Shown here: one piece after another, positions 62,552-64,000 of the stretch | Layout: every line of letters starts with the position of its first letter | Position numbering within the stretch: position 1 is the first letter of the stretch | Origin: Deltaproteobacteria bacterium | Lineage (GTDB): Bacteria; Myxococcota; Kuafuiibacteriia; Kuafuiibacteriales; Kuafuiibacteriaceae | DNA length: 64,000 nt | Assembly (NCBI GenBank): GCA_020632995.1 | Contig: JACKEN010000002.1 | Location: forward strand, 558,001-622,000 | Direction: 5' to 3' | Program-made: the position numbers and the translations under genes | The notes under the pieces: generated by a model | What the model was told of the DNA's origin: nothing | Databases searched by the model: none | Seen by the model: only the letters and a program-made list of their open reading frames with translations

Positions 62552-62604
62552 GTTCTTGTAGCCTCCTGCCCTGAAGACTCCAGCGGGCGGGAAAAGGATT
62601 CCGG

Positions 62605-63024
62605 ATGACAGCGCGCGAGCATCTTTTCGTCTACGGGACCCTCATGCCCGGGCATCCGGCCCACGAGCTCCTCGCCGCCTACGTGCTCGAGGCGCGCCCG
62701 GCCTGGACGGCGGGGCGCCTGTACCTGCTCCCGGCCGGGTACCCGGGGCTGGTGGACAGCCCCGAGGGGGAAGCGCATGGGCAGGTCCTGATCCTGCGGG
62801 CGCCCGCCCCCTGGCCGGCGCTCGACGAGTACGAGGGCTACGACGTCGACGATCCCCTCCGCAGCCTCTACGTCCGCAAGGTGCGCCCGGTGCACGGGGC
62901 AGGGGATGTCACCGAGGCCCACTGCTACGTGATGCCGGCGGAGTCGGAGCCCGGAATCATCGCGGCGGGGGCCGAGGTTCTCCCCGGGGGTCGATGGGCC
63001 CCGCCCGCCGCGCCGTCGGTGTAG
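62605..63024 (+). CDS. Gamma-glutamylcyclotransferase-like protein
   Basis: 139 residues, GGCT/AIG2 fold. The substrate loop is HLFVYGTLMPGHPAH and the catalytic Glu lies in PALDEYEGYDVDDP. Members release 5-oxoproline from gamma-glutamyl amino acids, sometimes in glutathione turnover. Followed 19 bases later by a thioredoxin-like gene on the same strand, divergent from the stress sigma operon. Confidence 0.88.
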   Translation: MTAREHLFVYGTLMPGHPAHELLAAYVLEARPAWTAGRLYLLPAGYPGLVDSPEGEAHGQVLILRAPAPWPALDEYEGYDVDDPLRSLYVRKVRPVHGAGDVTEAHCYVMPAESEPGIIAAGAEVLPGGRWAPPAAPSV

Positions 63025-63043
63025 ACTCCCCAGGAAGGCCCCC

Positions 63044-63664
63044 ATGACCTCGAGCCCCGAAGCACAATCCGCCGTCGCCGACCGCATCGCGGAGCAGGAC
63101 GCGACCCGCGAGGGCGCCCGCCGCCGCGCGGACCGCATCTCCGGCGTCCTCATCGTCCTGTTGATGCTCGCCGCCCTCGGCCTGTCCGGGCAGCGCATCT
63201 GGGCGGTGGCCAGCGGGCCCCTCCCGCCTGGCCCCGGCGTGAGCGCGCCGCTGTTCACCTCCCGCACCCCGGCCGGCCAGGTGGTGCAGCTGGAGTCCCT
63301 GCGCGGCAAGGTGGTGCTGGTGGACTTCTGGGCCACCTGGTGCCCGCCCTGCGTGGCCGCGATGCCGGGCCTAGACAGCGTGCACAAGGCCCTCGGTCCG
63401 CGGGGCTTCGCGGTGCTCGGCGTGAACCAGGAGCCGGGCCAGGAGGACGACGTGGCGGCCTTCATGCGGGCGCGCAACCTGTCCTTCGAGACGGTGGTGG
63501 ACCCGGGCGAGATCTCCCAGACCTGGGGCGTCTACACCTTCCCGACCTCGTTCCTCATCGACCAGCAGGGCGTGATCCGGAAGGTCTACCGTGGGCCCCA
63601 GCCCGAGCTGCGGCTGACCCACGACATCGAGGCCCTCCTGGGGCCCGCCCCGGGCGAGGGCTGA
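63044..63664 (+). CDS. TlpA-like membrane-anchored thioredoxin
   Basis: 206 residues. One N-terminal membrane helix (ISGVLIVLLMLAALGLSG) anchors a periplasmic thioredoxin domain with the active site FWATWCPPCVAAMP and the cis-Pro motif TFPTSFLIDQQG. Reduces or isomerises exported proteins or cytochrome c apoproteins. The next ORF starts within its stop codon (TGATG), so they are coupled. Confidence 0.92.
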   Translation: MTSSPEAQSAVADRIAEQDATREGARRRADRISGVLIVLLMLAALGLSGQRIWAVASGPLPPGPGVSAPLFTSRTPAGQVVQLESLRGKVVLVDFWATWCPPCVAAMPGLDSVHKALGPRGFAVLGVNQEPGQEDDVAAFMRARNLSFETVVDPGEISQTWGVYTFPTSFLIDQQGVIRKVYRGPQPELRLTHDIEALLGPAPGEG

Positions 63665-64000
63665 TGCAGACCCGGCCCGACGGCACCGACGGGTTCTGGC
63701 TCTCCCGGGCCCCCGCCTGGGTCGGGCGGGCGCCGGTCGAGGCGGCCCCCCGGCTCGCCCGCCTCGTGCGGGTGGCGGAGCGCCTCCCCGGCGGCCTCGC
63801 CTACGCCCGCCGGATCACCTTCGTGCCCGATCCGCCCCCGTTCCTCAGCCCGCTCTCCCCCGGATCCCCGTGGCACGCCCTGGGCGACGGCCTGGTGGTG
63901 GCGGTGGGCGGTGACCCTGCCCGGATGGACGCCGTCCTCCAGGATCTGGTGGCCTACCAGGAGCTGGCCTGGACCCTGCGGGGGCTGCCGCCTGGCCCCT
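63664..64000 (+). CDS. Hypothetical protein, 3' end outside window
   Basis: 112 codons without a stop up to the window edge. Starts in the TGATG junction with the thioredoxin gene (MQTRPDGTDGFWLSRAPAWV). No signal peptide or recognisable motif in the visible part; Pro-rich in the middle (PDPPPFLSPLSPGSPWHALG). Kept because of the coupling and the open frame. Confidence 0.55.
   Translation, partial: MQTRPDGTDGFWLSRAPAWVGRAPVEAAPRLARLVRVAERLPGGLAYARRITFVPDPPPFLSPLSPGSPWHALGDGLVVAVGGDPARMDAVLQDLVAYQELAWTLRGLPPGP

Overview
The window is GC-rich, densely packed bacterial chromosome, most likely from a Myxococcota (deltaproteobacterial) organism. The signs are a MYXO-CTERM-like sorting tail (Cys pair, hydrophobic stretch, RRRR) in a trypsin-like protein, many cysteine-rich lipoproteins, a primary sigma factor with a very long Lys/Ala/Glu-rich N-terminal extension, and a tmRNA tag of ANDEPALALAA. 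This assignment is an inference; no rRNA is present to confirm it.

Layout. Positions 1-5.5 kb hold the macromolecular-synthesis cluster read leftward (rpsU, dnaG, rpoD; rpoD is cut by the window edge) plus hisIE. From 5.6 to 25.2 kb lies a cell-surface region: a polysaccharide pyruvyl transferase-like protein, an anchored SGNH hydrolase, a pair of exported cytochrome-like proteins, lipoproteins, two secreted paralogues, a polysaccharide deacetylase, two GT4 glycosyltransferases, a flippase, a GT-C type transferase and two small PepSY-type membrane proteins. From 25.4 to 34.7 kb come a large trypsin/lectin fusion, small lipoproteins, fhs, panD, an ABC1 kinase and a nitronate monooxygenase-like protein.

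From 34.8 to 42.3 kb is a complete lower meta-cleavage (catechol) operon read leftward: catechol 2,3-dioxygenase, semialdehyde dehydrogenase, hydratase, decarboxylase, acylating acetaldehyde dehydrogenase, aldolase, a degenerate short-chain dehydrogenase, a fused 4-oxalocrotonate tautomerase and a XylT-like ferredoxin. A LysR regulator is divergent, with a perfect ATAC-N7-GTAT palindrome between it and the operon. Catechol would be converted to pyruvate and acetyl-CoA; the enzyme that makes catechol is not in the window.

From 43.5 to 44.3 kb are hairpins, a 95-bp tandem repeat carrying copies of the tmRNA 3' end, and ssrA itself. Then follow an unknown ORF, selB, a zinc-ribbon/TPR membrane protein, a WbpA-type sugar dehydrogenase, a lipoprotein, and a tightly overlapping recC-recB-recD-rsmE operon. 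The right end holds an ECF sigma factor with an RsrA-like zinc anti-sigma, a DUF2892 protein, a gamma-glutamylcyclotransferase-like protein, a TlpA-type thioredoxin and a cut hypothetical gene.

The most unusual feature is a protein architecture seen twice (10591-11904 and 25412-28486). In each, an exported domain ends in a transmembrane helix and an Arg-rich cluster, and the reading frame runs on into a second signal peptide with a lipobox-like cysteine and a second exported domain. This looks like two envelope proteins made as one chain.
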